Source: Stenopsyche tienmushanensis (lineage: Eukaryota > Arthropoda > Insecta > Trichoptera > Stenopsychidae). From it: 64,000 nucleotides of DNA. The translations under genes and the position numbers were made by a program. The notes beneath the pieces are model-generated. The model made no database searches. It saw only the letters and a program-made list of their open reading frames with translations, and was not told the DNA's origin. Of the stretch, positions 1 to 12,400 are shown piece by piece; positions within the stretch are counted from its first letter, which is position 1, and every line of letters starts with the position of its first letter. The stretch lies in contig WACJ01000402.1 in NCBI GenBank assembly GCA_008973525.1, forward strand, positions 496,001-560,000, given 5' to 3'.

Positions 1-31
1 TTTCAGATATAATTAATTCAAATACACAAAT
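1..31 (+). other. splice acceptor and 5' leader of the P450 reductase gene
   Basis: The window opens with TTTCAG, which reads as the acceptor end of an intron. It is followed by 25 bases of AT-rich leader and then the ATG at 32. The promoter and at least one upstream non-coding exon therefore lie outside the window. This is inferred from the motif only. Confidence 0.55.
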
Positions 32-3000
32 ATGGAGTCTCCGGAAGCAGAACAAGTGGTGGCCGAATCCGAATCCATTCTAGGAATGTTCAGCGCGTTA
101 GATTGGATCATAATAATAGGTCTCGCCGGGGCAGCTTGGTACTTTTTATTTAGAAAAACAGAAAAAAAGGAAGAATTTAACACAACAAAATACTCAATAC
201 AGTAAATAAATCATATTATTTTTATACATCGTGTCGTATTCCATATTTGATTCGATATTAATTCCGTTTCAGACCGGCGGGACTCACAGCAACGGCCACT
301 GACAATTCTTTCATTAAGAAGCTTAAATCGTCCGGCAGAAGTTTGGTAGTATTTTATGGATCGCAGACGGGAACCGGAGAAGAATTCGCCGGTCGTTTAG
401 CCAAAGAAGGCGTACGCTATAAATTAAAAGGGATGGTCGCAGATCCAGAAGAGTGCGATATGGTAATTTTAAATTCAATATTAATGTGATTGAATGTAAA
501 TCAAATACACTAAATGGGGTATGATTAATGGTCTACCATTAAACGCTGTTGATAGACAGGGTAATAAAAATACAGGGGGAATTTGTAGCGCGTTAAACGC
601 TTAAATACGATAAGTGCCGTTGTATGGCTTGAAAACTGTGTAACAATAAATTATAATGTCTTCATTGCAGGAAGAGCTTGTGCAGCTGAAAGATATTCCA
701 AATTCATTGGCCGTCTTTGCGCTCGCGACGTACGGCGAGGGTGATCCTACCGATAACGCGATGGAATTTTACGAGTGGATCAAAAACGGAGACGCTGATC
801 TCACTGGTCTAAATTATGCAGTAAGTTTTTAAGCGGGAGGTTCGGATATATGTGAAATAATAACCGGTGTTCACAATGGATGAAAGTCGTTTAATTGCAT
901 GCGAATAAAACTAATTGTGTGTGAGTTATCCGCTCAATCTCATTTTTATTTGAAAGAATATTTTATGGCATTGACGTCAGTTTGGAATATAATGTCTATC
1001 AAATATCCGCCGTGGTTTTGTTCAGTGACACGTGTTCTGGGGGTCCAAATTTTGTATGACTTGCATAAATCTGTCTGATTTTGAAAATAAAATTTGATGC
1101 ACGTGTCGTTCAACGCTAAAACTGCATGATAATTTGCCATACACGGCTGAATAATTCACAATAAATTTAATGGACGTTGCTTTAACAACAAGGCCACTAT
1201 AATGAAACAAATTTCAAGCGTCCATTTTGGAAGGCTCTGAATTAATATATAGTAATTAATTAAATAAGCACATAAATTGCAAGTTTGTCAGCATTACATT
1301 AATTAAAGTGACAATGAAATAGCCGATTTATCATCAAAATAGTACATATTTGAAACGAAACGTAGAGTTTGAGAAGCACTGCATCCTTAGCAAAATGTTA
1401 ATTCATCAACCTTGAACGTTGATCATTTGCGCTCAAGTTGGCAACGCGTCCGTCGCGCCGTTGGCAGCAGTGTTTCGCCGAGCATGTCTTCTGTCAGCTG
1501 ACGGACATAACCAAAAAATGTGCGCTTCCACTGTAGAATATTGCGATTGCATCACAGAAACATCATATCGGACATTAAAAAAAATATAGAAATCTAATCG
1601 GTACGCTTAACGGTATTGGCGGATGTCGATTTCGCATCGTTTACGATCTGTGAGGTGACATAACAGTGCTGAATATTTTGACAGAAATTAATACGAATGC
1701 GTTTTCTAATGTTGCGTGTCGGAATTTAAATGATGAAATAAAAACCCAACATGTTTTATCCGGCTGTTCGACTGGTTCGGCCGGCGAATATACTTATACG
1801 TCGTTCATGTGCCGTTTTGACAGCGCATGGACAGGTGAGTGAGCGAGATGGAAGATATTTTGGCCTTAAGCATTAAATAAATGACCAGATTTTATGAACT
1901 TAAATGTATATTTATTTTTTAAAAAATTAACATTTTCACTGACAATAACAATTTTTTAAATTTAAATTTAGGTATTCGGCTTAGGCAACAAAACATATGA
2001 ACATTATAATGAGGTCGGAATATACGTCGACCGACGATTAGAAGAATTAGGCGCACACCGAGTGTACACATTAGGATTAGGCGACGACGACGCCAAGTAA
2101 ATACAAAAATAAACATGATTTTTATGCAACATTTTTGCATTGCAATCATGCATTTAATCGAATTTCAGTATTGAAGATGATTTCATCACGTGGAAGGACA
2201 AATTTTGGCCGGCTGTTTGCGAATATTTCGGGATCGAAAGCACCGGCGAGGAAGAGTTTATACGTCAATACAGACTGTTGGAACAGCCCGAGGTTGCGCA
2301 GGATCGCATTTATACGGGCGAAATCGCTAGATTACATTCGTATAAAAATCAAAGACCGTAAGATTTTTTTTTTATAATCCAAATCCATATCGCGGATTCG
2401 TGTGAATACTTCAAATGATCTATTTGCAGGCCTTATGATGCTAAGAATCCGTATCTTTCACCAATGAAAATCAATAGAGAGTTGCACAAAGGCGGCGATC
2501 GTTCGTGTCTGCATATCGAGTTCGATATCGAAGGATCTAAAATGCGATACGACGCCGGTATATATTTTATACATTATCTACTGTCGATTATATTTCATAT
2601 TATGTATGCTAATTGTTAATGATGGATTAGGTGATCATCTGGCAATGTTCCCCGTGAATTGTTCCGATTTGGTGAATCGCCTCGGTGAACTTTCCGGAAT
2701 GGATTTGGACCAGATATTCTCTTTGGTCAATACCGATACGGACAGCTCAAAGAAACATCCGTTCCCTTGTCCGACGTCTTATAGAACGGCTCTTACGCAC
2801 TACTTGGAAATAACTGCTATTCCACGTACGCACGTCTTAAAAGAATTGACGGAATATTGTAGCGATGAAGCTGTAAGTGCTATTTAATAAAAATAATATA
2901 TTTAAAATATACCCGATTTAATAAGATTGTATTTTTTTAGGATAAAGAAAAACTTCGTTTAATGTCGTCGACGAGTCCCGAAGGCAAAGCTTTATATTCT

Positions 3001-5114
3001 TCGTGGATAGCCGGAGCCAGTCGTAATATCGTTCACATCTTAGAAGATTTACCGTCATGTAGACCGCCGCTAGATCATCTGTGCGAGTTATTGCCTCGAT
3101 TACAACCTCGTTATTATTCAATATCGTCGAGTCCAAAGGTTTTTATCTTATCTATTAAGTGTGTGAATAAGTTCCTGTTGTTAAACTTGAAAATAAATCC
3201 TCCACTGACGCGCCAAGGAAGGGGCATTGGCTAGCTGGCTGGAGAGTTGATCCACATCAATTTCAGGCTGTCACGTCTCACTATTCTTCCGTTCTGAATC
3301 CGTTCATGGACTCAGACAATGTTCTGTGGATGTGTCCGGGCATGACGTCCAATTGCGATCCGGCGCTCATTTGAAGTGTCAGCGGTCTGAAAAGCAGACC
3401 AGTTGGACACGCGAACCTTGTGGCTTCCTCTTTTAGGATATTTAGGGCTTTTTGCGCAAGTTATGGAGATAAATGCACACCTGGATCCTCCTACGGTCTA
3501 TATGATCGTGGAAGCTAGTCTCCCCCACCCCACACTCAAAGTGAAAAGTGGCCACTTGAAGTTGAGAATGGGCGTGTCCTCGTGGACAGGGAAATAAAAT
3601 TCCACGTCGTTCTTAATCGCTTCTATGTTTTGACCATCTTTCTGGCAGCATTTTTGCATGCAATTGGTAGGTGGTAGGTTTTCTAGGAGCAGCTGTTCAC
3701 ATGCAAAAAGACGCCTTTCCACATCTCTCGGCTTCAAGTCGTAAGCCACCCAAAATCCTTCCTTTTGTACCATTCCCAATGCTGTCAGACGTTTCGAAAC
3801 TATTGTTCGATCAACTCCAAATAATCTTCATCGGGTATTGAACGGCAGGAACTTATTCACACACCTAATACAATAAAAAAAAATTATTCAATCATGTTAA
3901 TTAAAAAATGTTTTTATAGTTGCATCCAAACACTGTTCATATAACGGCGGTTGTCGTCAAATACAAAACGGCAAGTGGCCGCATTAACAACGGAGTGGCT
4001 ACAAGTTGGCTCGCTAATATGCATCCGGAAGATGGCAACGAATGCCCCGTTGTTCCTATTTATATTAGAAAATCACAATTCAGGTATATATACTTGTCAT
4101 CATCGATTATACAATATACCGAGATAGAATAATAACCCGTTGCTTAATTTATGTAGATTACCTGTACGATCGCAGATTCCGATAATCATGATCGGTCCCG
4201 GTACTGGATTGGCACCCTTCAGAGGCTTTATTCAAGAACGGCAGCTATCCAAAAGTGAAGACAAACCTTTAGGGGATACAATTTTATATTTCGGTTGCAG
4301 GCACAAAGAACAAGATTTCTTGTATAGAGAGGTAAATTATGAGATATCCGATATCTGTTTAATAAGGGCGCGTAAATTTAGATTTTTTTAACGCGTTTAT
4401 TTTAATGCAGGAATTAGAGAAGTATGCTGAATCCGGCATAATTAAAATGCACACGGCGTTTTCGAGGGATCAAGAGAAAAAAGTTTATGTTACGCATTTG
4501 TTAGAACAGAACGCCGACGAAGTGTGGAATGTAATAGGAGAAAATAACGGACATTTTTATATTTGCGGGTAAGTTCATTTTTTTATATAAAACTATATAA
4601 AACGAGTATCCGCCATGCGTTGCAAATACCACACAATGCTTTTATATATTTTTAATTGTGTTGAAAAACTGGTATAGGATTGTGTTTAGTAATCTACCTT
4701 TTCGATATTTGATTCTCCTATCAAACCTTGCAAATAATTTATACACAATACTTAAGGAAGGAATTATATCCCTGTTTTCGTTCACAAACAATGGTTGTGC
4801 CAATTTAAAAACTTTCACGTGTGTGCACACAATAATTCACCAAAGTTTCATTGCAAACCGATGAATGATATAGGAGCGCATACGGGATAAACAAACACAC
4901 ATACATTTTTACATACATTGATTTGTCGATTTAATTTCTAATTTGTAATGCATCTGTTTTCATTTTTAGAGATGCACGCTCGATGGCGTTAGACGTGCGC
5001 AATATAGTACTGAAAGTGATTCAAGAAAAGGGCAAGATGACCGAAGCGGAGGCCTCTCAATACCTAAAGAAAATGGAATCGCAAAAAAGATATTCGGCCG
5101 ACGTATGGAGTTGA
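32..5114 (+). CDS. Cpr: NADPH-cytochrome P450 reductase, complete, 12 coding exons
   Basis: This ER-anchored diflavin enzyme passes electrons from NADPH through FAD and FMN to microsomal P450s and heme oxygenase. Exons: 32-201, 273-462, 671-820, 1972-2096, 2169-2357, 2430-2557, 2631-2872, 2941-3138, 3920-4083, 4157-4331, 4411-4568, 4970-5114. All junctions are GT-AG and in phase, giving 2034 nt and 677 residues, the usual insect length. Visible landmarks: a single membrane segment at about residues 22-40; the FMN phosphate loop YGSQTGT (85-91) and TYGEGDPTDNA (140-150); the FAD motif RYYS (455-458) and GVATSWL (489-495); the NADPH motif GPGTGLAPFRGF (532-543); ICGDARSMA (628-636); and the C-terminal DVWS. 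Ser458, Cys629, Asp674 and Trp676 match the catalytic residues known from the rat enzyme. Intron 3 (1151 bp) and intron 8 (781 bp) are the longest, and intron 8 carries a transposon relic. No break or missing key residue was seen. Confidence 0.98.
3640..3840 (-). mobile_element. mariner transposase fragment in intron 8 of the P450 reductase gene
   Basis: Read on the minus strand, the conceptual protein contains GMVQKEGFWVAYDLKPRDVE followed by RRLFACEQLL. This is the linker between the helix-turn-helix and catalytic domains of mariner transposases. An upstream stretch reading roughly VDRTIVSKRLTAL fits the end of the DNA-binding domain. After ACEQLL the similarity stops and no catalytic aspartates follow, so this is a truncated dead copy. 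It lies antisense to the host gene, and its limits are approximate because no terminal repeats were found. The rest of the intron (about 3200-3640) is relatively GC-rich and may belong to the same or another insertion. Confidence 0.75.
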
Positions 5115-5700
5115 AGACTATCTTTGTTATTTTTTTTATTTATACAGGACATTCACGCGTTTAAAGCTATCCTATTGCTGCGAGCGTGTGCTTTCATAGC
5201 TATAATTGTCGCCATTCCTCCTAAATCGTGTCAGATTTTGTACATCCATTGATAAAATGTGACATCAAAATCAATTGTATAAATGAATTTATAAGTTGTT
5301 TACGGCGATGTAATATTTACATCTTCATTTTTGACGTTCGACTCTTTTTCATTCATGTAAATTTTCCATTTTTAAATTAATTTTGTACATTAGGAGCAAT
5401 TTGAATTGTATATTTTGTATTTTAAGGATTATAGAACAATATTTTATGCACGCATATATACGAGCTTATATGAAAGTTTTTTATCGATTTGTTGAATATC
5501 ATTTTATTATATTATTAATGTATAATTCTTCTTGCACTAACTTATGTAACGCTTCCTACACTAAGCTAGCATATATGCAACTGTGGATTTTTTTTTTAAT
5601 TGGTGAGTAAACGAGTTTATGTAATTTATTTATACAGTTTTATATATTTTTCTATATTGATTGATGAGGAATTTATTTTATAAAACTCTATCTAGTATTA

Positions 5701-5706
5701 AATAAA
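5701..5706 (+). other. likely poly(A) signal of the P450 reductase gene
   Basis: AATAAA lies about 590 bases after the stop codon in AT-rich DNA. A second AATAAA at 5795-5800 could serve instead. The 3' UTR would run from 5115 to about 5725 or 5820. Confidence 0.5.
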
Positions 5707-6104
5707 ACTAATGTTTTATTACATAATATACTTTCTTATTTCTGCTCTTTCCTAGTATCCATTTCTTTATATAAAAAACGAACTTTTGAAAATTAATAAA
5801 CCATATAACAGCTATTATAATCAGATCACACAGATCGTACATTTGGGTTTATTCTGCTTTTGGGTTGTGATTGAGCCATGCAGTAGGATAGAGGGGTACG
5901 GGTGCTGATTGAAATGCTCTTGCTTTATTAACCGCTTTCTTTATTTACAATGAGAAATCTGGCTGCGGGAAGGACGTTTTCCCACAGCTAAAGCCAACGA
6001 CTCTCATCATTAGATTGACAACAAATGTTAACAGAAGTGCGCACAACAACTCTCCAATATTTCATCACAACTGGATGAATAGTGACGGATCACAGACATT
6101 CATT

Positions 6105-6122
6105 TATATATATATATATATA
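6105..6122. repeat. (TA)9 microsatellite
   Basis: Nine uninterrupted TA units lie in intergenic DNA between the two convergent genes. Confidence 0.9.
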
Positions 6123-6567
6123 CATAGACGAATAAGGCCGGTAGTGATGGACCGAATGGTAGTAGACCCGTCTTAAGCCCTCGCTATGCTAGGCTAATAA
6201 AGTAGTAAAAGAAAACACGTCTGGGCTTGGGAAACTGGAGGGAGGAAGCTCAAGACAAAAGGTAATGGCGATGTATGCGGGTACAAAAGATAATGGGAAT
6301 CAGGGCTCTTTTACAGGAGACCCTCACTCACTGCGGACAACTATACTACGACTCATCTAACAACGTTAGCAGCTGCAAAGTTGAATTTTTTTCTATCTCT
6401 TAGAATTTCCTTCTGATTTGTCTCGCGTAATGCGCTCGATCACCAGATGGAGCAGTATGCGGTCCTCTCAGGGGACGTTAAATTAGTCTTACATTAGACC
6501 AGTGTTGTTAGATATGAGAGCTGTTGCAGGCATGTTACATTCAACCCAGGAACATGCTCAGGAGTTC

Positions 6568-6787
6568 CTCTATTAAAGCGGTTCCTAACCTTGTTATTTT
6601 TGTTACCCCTATGGCCTAGCAGGGAAACTGATTTTATCCCTCTTCCAAATCTGTGCCCAGTCGAGTGGTGCTGATCTGTCATTCTACAATATCAACATAA
6701 CAAAAATTACCAGCATTAATCCTGCAGAATTGTTGTTTTACCCCTGCAGGAATAAATACCCCCAGGTTAGGAACCGCTGCTCTATTA
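6568..6787. mobile_element. hAT-type MITE with intact 8-bp target duplication
   Basis: The 204-bp core (6576-6779) starts AAGCGGTTCCTAACCT and ends with the inverse of CAGCGGTTCCTAACCT, so 15 of 16 terminal bases match. It is flanked on both sides by the perfect 8-bp repeat CTCTATTA (6568-6575 and 6780-6787). Eight-base duplications and CAGCGGTTC-like ends are hallmarks of hAT transposons. No transposase is encoded, so this is a non-autonomous copy that needed a hAT transposase from elsewhere. The exact duplication suggests a fairly young insertion. Confidence 0.88.
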
Positions 6788-9433
6788 CATGACGATTGAC
6801 ATGCACACGTAGCGAGTACGCCTGAGTCACTAATCTGCTTATTTAGTGGGATAGGGTGGGGAAGGTTCGGGAACATGCATACATGTTGAATATATTTTGA
6901 GTTTTGTAGTCTGTGAGACTAATGATTAGTGATCTAGGGTTAAGTATCTATCATAATGTGATAGTCTCATACAGAGAACCTGGTAAGTCCCTCCGTTACA
7001 ATTTTTAAGGTCATAAATACAATTTTGATTGGGACGGGAGGGTATATACATTGAAAGTCAAATTTAAAACGAAACTTATTTATTAAACTCCAAATATTTA
7101 AAACATTATACACAAGAAACCATTTGCTTTGCTTCATATTTCGATTCACAACTCCATTTCTACACACCATAGTGGCAAAAAATCATATTTAAAATTTGGC
7201 ACATACTATTAGCAGAAATCAAAGTGCCATTTTAAAACATAGGAAACGATGTTTAAAAAATTACCACTACCACATAAAATAGCTTCGATCGATGCTGGAT
7301 TTAAAAAATGAAAAATAACGATTCGATACAAACGTACACTTGAAAAATAAATACATTAAAACATCTTATCTCAAATCGAAATCGAGGCGAATCGAAATAT
7401 GAGAGTTGAACTATGAAATTTCCACAGAGATACCTTAACTTTAAATTCTACTTATATTCGGTAATTTTCAGCCTCAATAAATGTTTTTTTTTTTTAAGTC
7501 TATATGTATGTATCTGCAAAACTATGAATATTGTTATATAAACGTGTGAAGTCTATAAATCTAATAAATACATTACGATCAGTGTGTATTAAAGAGAGTC
7601 AGTACCTTAAATCATTATTGCAATACGAATATTTTTTGGATGAGAGTAAATGTCGACGAACTGTATGCACAAGATTTAAAAATGAAGGAAGACACAAAGA
7701 CAGTGTGCTTTGTACATCAAAATCAATACAGTGCATACTCCTAGGAAGCACCATTACAGCAAATTTCATCAGATGATACAGATGCCGTGCGATTTCAAAG
7801 TGCGAGGTGTCAATACAATGAAAAAAAAAAACCACAAATAATTTCTTTTGTATCTCTTACATACATCTTAAATTTATATATATGTACAAAATAACTGTTA
7901 TATATAATATTTATAAGATTAACATTAAAAAAATTAAATTCTTCCGATCAAATTCGCATAAATCTCTTGAAAACGCCCATTGAATTTCTCACAATTTAAC
8001 AATTAATGTATATTATACAAAGCATTTTATGAATAAGGATAATTTTACATAATTACAATCATCTATCACACTAGAAAAAATGTGCAATGGCAAACCTACT
8101 TCGTAATGACTAAGAAGCTCGCGCGTCTTCGAACCGTTTTAATTATTCCGCCCCTATATCGATGTTGATCAAAAAACGAAGAATCCAAAAATACACATGA
8201 AATGTTATCATAATAAAATAGTTTTGTACAAATCTCTATACGCCTCTCCGCGGACATCATTTACACCGCACATCCAATAGGTTCACCATCGCCCCGGTCA
8301 CAAGAGTGTTACAAATGAAATACACACGATCGTCAACATCAATTCGAATGCGACCAATACTTAATGATAAAAACTTAATATAGCTGTAAATATAATAGGG
8401 AAATTACATGTACTGTAATTATATAAAAAATTAAATGCAAAATAAAATCATGTCTGGATTATAGAAACCAACCGACAAACATCATCAAACAAAAAAAAAA
8501 AAAATGGTGCAACTAAAAGTCTAAAAACCTGCATTAGACTATAAAGCATGATGAGCATGGTTTGATTACAATATTAAGAGATAAAATTGAGAATAAGAAC
8601 AATTAAGTCCGCGATTTAAATCCATGTTAACTTTTCTTTCTAAAAACCCGAATACATCAGAGCTTCGTCGATTGAGATTGTTAATATCGAGAGCTTCAAC
8701 AATCCTTATATATTGAAATTGAATTACAAATCTAACAAATTCAACAATTATAATTCTCCAAGAACACTTTCGGTTTCATTTGTACCATCAGGTAAATACG
8801 TATTTAAAATACACTTTCAAAAATATATTTTATCATGAGAGGTTTTCTTGGTTCAAAACATTTCCGTGGTGAGAAAAATGCATTTATAGAAACACCACTG
8901 AGAACCCGAGGCAGCGCCTGGGAGCAAATCGGTGGCGTGCGATGATTGAGAAAATTTAGTACTCTGGCAATATGGGCCAAGTATAACATTGTATTGGAAG
9001 TAAACATTATTCAAGTCTTAAGAACATCCAGAAATGGATCGACTCAAGCACGGTCAAGTCTATTTCATCTCGCTTTCGTCGATGATAATTGCCAATGCCA
9101 ACATTGTAGCGATGGCACCCGATAAAAAATCACATTTATGGTTTAATACTGACGAGTATTCCGTTCACAAATAATTATGTTAAATATTCATACAAACCAT
9201 TACTTCACACATCGAAGCGAAATCACGTTAAATCATAGCAAATATTGTAAGAGACACCGTTAGACTACAATTTCATTGGGGCCGTAAAAACATAATTCAG
9301 TTAGTCCGTCAAAAATCAGAATTCACTATATAAGAATTCGAAGCTCTGTTATGTCGGTTATGCATAAATAAAAAATTTCAACAATAACAAATAAATAATA
9401 CGGCCGCGATGCACGTTACACACTGACTAGGTG
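6788..9433 (-). other. intergenic DNA and presumed long 3' UTR of the AKAP1-like gene
   Basis: No coding region or transposon was recognised. The part next to 9433 must include the 3' UTR of the minus-strand gene. The one distal minus-strand AATAAA I noted reads from 7084 to 7079, so a 3' UTR of about 2.3 kb is possible. I cannot say where transcription really ends. Confidence 0.35.
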
Positions 9434-12400
9434 TTATAGGGTACATTTTTCTTCAGATTTTTGAACCTCTTCGTGGTCGACCCACTCCGCTAAGCCCCTC
9501 ACAACCAGTTCCTGATTGAGCGAAATCACTTGCTGCAATTGGAGGAAAAAACAAAATCAAACAATGGCTATAAAAACGATCGTCAAACGCGACGTAAACA
9601 AGTTCGGATGAAATACCTGTGGTCCTAGCGTGAGGTAAAGATACACTTGTGGAAGGCCATCTTCATTGTAGCCTACGACTTGCGCCTGCAAAAGCTGACC
9701 GCTCGTCAATCCTGCCACGATTTGAACCGCTTCGGGAACCCATTCATCTGAAATTATTTCCCATTTAATATTTTACAACATCTAAACATTAAGGAGACCG
9801 AAAATTAATCAAAATCTCTCTGATGAACTCTTATACAAATAATTTATGTCGAGACATAGTCCAGTAAACACGCATGTTTTATTAGTAATTTGTATCACCG
9901 TGGATTCAAACTGAGTAGATCGGGAAATCACCATATTAAATCCTTTCCTTAGTAAGATCTCCTATGGAGATTGCCAACGTCCGACAAGGCACATTAAGAT
10001 AAACTATGATAAAACTAAATATATGGTGTTATTGAGGGTGAATATTGGAGGTTATATTTAAATATTTAATCCTCGTGGAGAAGAACTTAATGAGCAATGA
10101 AATAACTTCTATGATGACCGTTTGTGACACGGCGTGAAGAGGATCTTGCGAAAGATTTTTGGTCCTCTAAGATCATGGCCATGTACAGCAAAGCATCAAT
10201 CACCAGCTTCGTCTACATACGCCGTCTATATTGGGCAGCTCATGTAGCACAGATGCAGACTCATGGAGTCCCTCGTGGTATATTAGATTCGAGACTGATT
10301 GGCAGTAGACATCTCAGAAGACCTCGTCTATGTTGAGTAGTAAGAAGTTCAGGACAGACGGAAATGACAGCATACGTTGTCGGTGGCAGGGGCTCTTAAT
10401 ATAGGGCTGTGTTAGTCATTAACATATGTATGTATATAGCGGAATATCAAAACCAACAATAAAAATTGCTCCCCCCTGATAATTATTAATATGAGCCGTG
10501 TAAAATATTGTTACTGTAGTAATTGGCAATTTCTATTCAAACAATATTAATTTTATTGGCAGCGTCGCCATCATGCAACGGTTTATGGACGATCTATTAA
10601 AATAACAATATAGAGGAAATTTCTTGATATTAAATTATTTTGATGCATCTATTTGAAGATAATATCCGCATAGTTTACCAGATATTCAATTAAACTCGAG
10701 AACAAACGCCTTGGAATAATCCACCAGAGTAGATAATTACACAGCAAAGATGAAACACAGATTGTGGGTTTTCCTAACAATTTTATCATATTTAAAAGTT
10801 GAAAGATTATATGAATTAATACGCAAAGAATAAGAGCAATTCGGATAATATCAGACTGTAGAACAATCTTACTGAATGCAGTACAAATTCTAACAAGCAC
10901 ACTTCCCATGGACATCCTCACCACGGAAAGGAAGCGCAGATATAAGAAAAACGCAGGAAAAAAGGAAGCCCGGGAAGAATCAATCCAACAATGGTGGAAT
11001 CATTAGGACACCGGAACCAACGGAAGGTGTCACAGTCAAATAAGCGCGCACATTTTGTTCCTATCAGAAGCACAGGATGACGAAACTCCGGTGGCAAAGC
11101 TATTTGTGGAGAATATACAGTTCCAAGCTATGATGAGCGCAAGGAATAAGTCTTATTTTGTTAGTCTATGAAACTAATACATCGTGACAATATTGCCCAT
11201 CATTTAAGATTTAAATTCTGCAATTGTAAAATATTATTTTTCCATGTGCTCACGAGTGGGTTTTAGGTTAATTTCGGACATCAGTTCGCGTGGAAAATGT
11301 TTATCTTTGCGTTAATTTTCAACATATTAGAAACTAATTAAAAGTCAACAAACAATATTGTTGTTATTGAATTATAAATCATCGCTATTGTTAGACTATT
11401 GGCAAACATCTTAAAATTTATACGCCATGCAAGGTTCAATTGATAATTTAATCATAATATAAATTAACCTATTTTTCAGACTACATGTAAACATATTTAA
11501 AATAATAATATAGCCAATTTCCACATAAATCTAACAATAATAAATAAATACTTGATTTTGCAAGACTTTTATATAAATGTAAACATTTAAATTATATTGT
11601 AAAAATAAAGTAAATTACCTCCACCAGCGGGAGCAACGTGGGCGAGTTGTACTTCGGTGGCTTGGAATGGAAGTAGCATAAAGTCTCCTCTGATTTGCTT
11701 TAGTAGAGAATTATTTATATCCATAAAGCCACCAAAATCGACTAATTTCACTAATGAAGTATTATTTTCAGCATTGGTTGTTATAACTTGCGTTCTATAC
11801 CAATTGTTTGCCGTCGGTGCAGCACAGATCATGCCTTCTGAAAATTGGAAAGCGTGCATTGTTTAATAATACTGCAATTCATATCATAAAAGCTCAATCG
11901 TTTATATTAATATTAAATTTACCTGTAACGGTTGCTGGAAGTTTCGGCACAGTGGGATCTTGATAACAGACTCCCATTAAATTATGTAACATATGTAAGG
12001 AAGGATAAGTTGGATGCATCGGCTGTTGAAGAAATAGTTGAGAAGGACTCACATAACAACTAATTATCGCATCATTGTTTACTCCTTCGACAAGATTTAA
12101 CTGAAAGAAAAATAAACAATTCAAATCCTGCTCATAAATATATTTAATACGTTAAAAAAATCATAACGGAATATTAAACATACAAAGTAAGCATCAGCTA
12201 ATGATGAATAATCACTTTTGCATAATTCTGAACTCATATCCTTAAAGGAAACATTGGGGAATTTCCTTTCAGGTAATCTTTGACGTATCAAATCCAGAAT
12301 AATATCTATTTCTTGTTGGGTGCCTGCAAAACAAATTAAGAAGTTAATATCCGTCATCTTTACGCGTTGAAAAAATACATCATCGAATTTAATCAATCAC

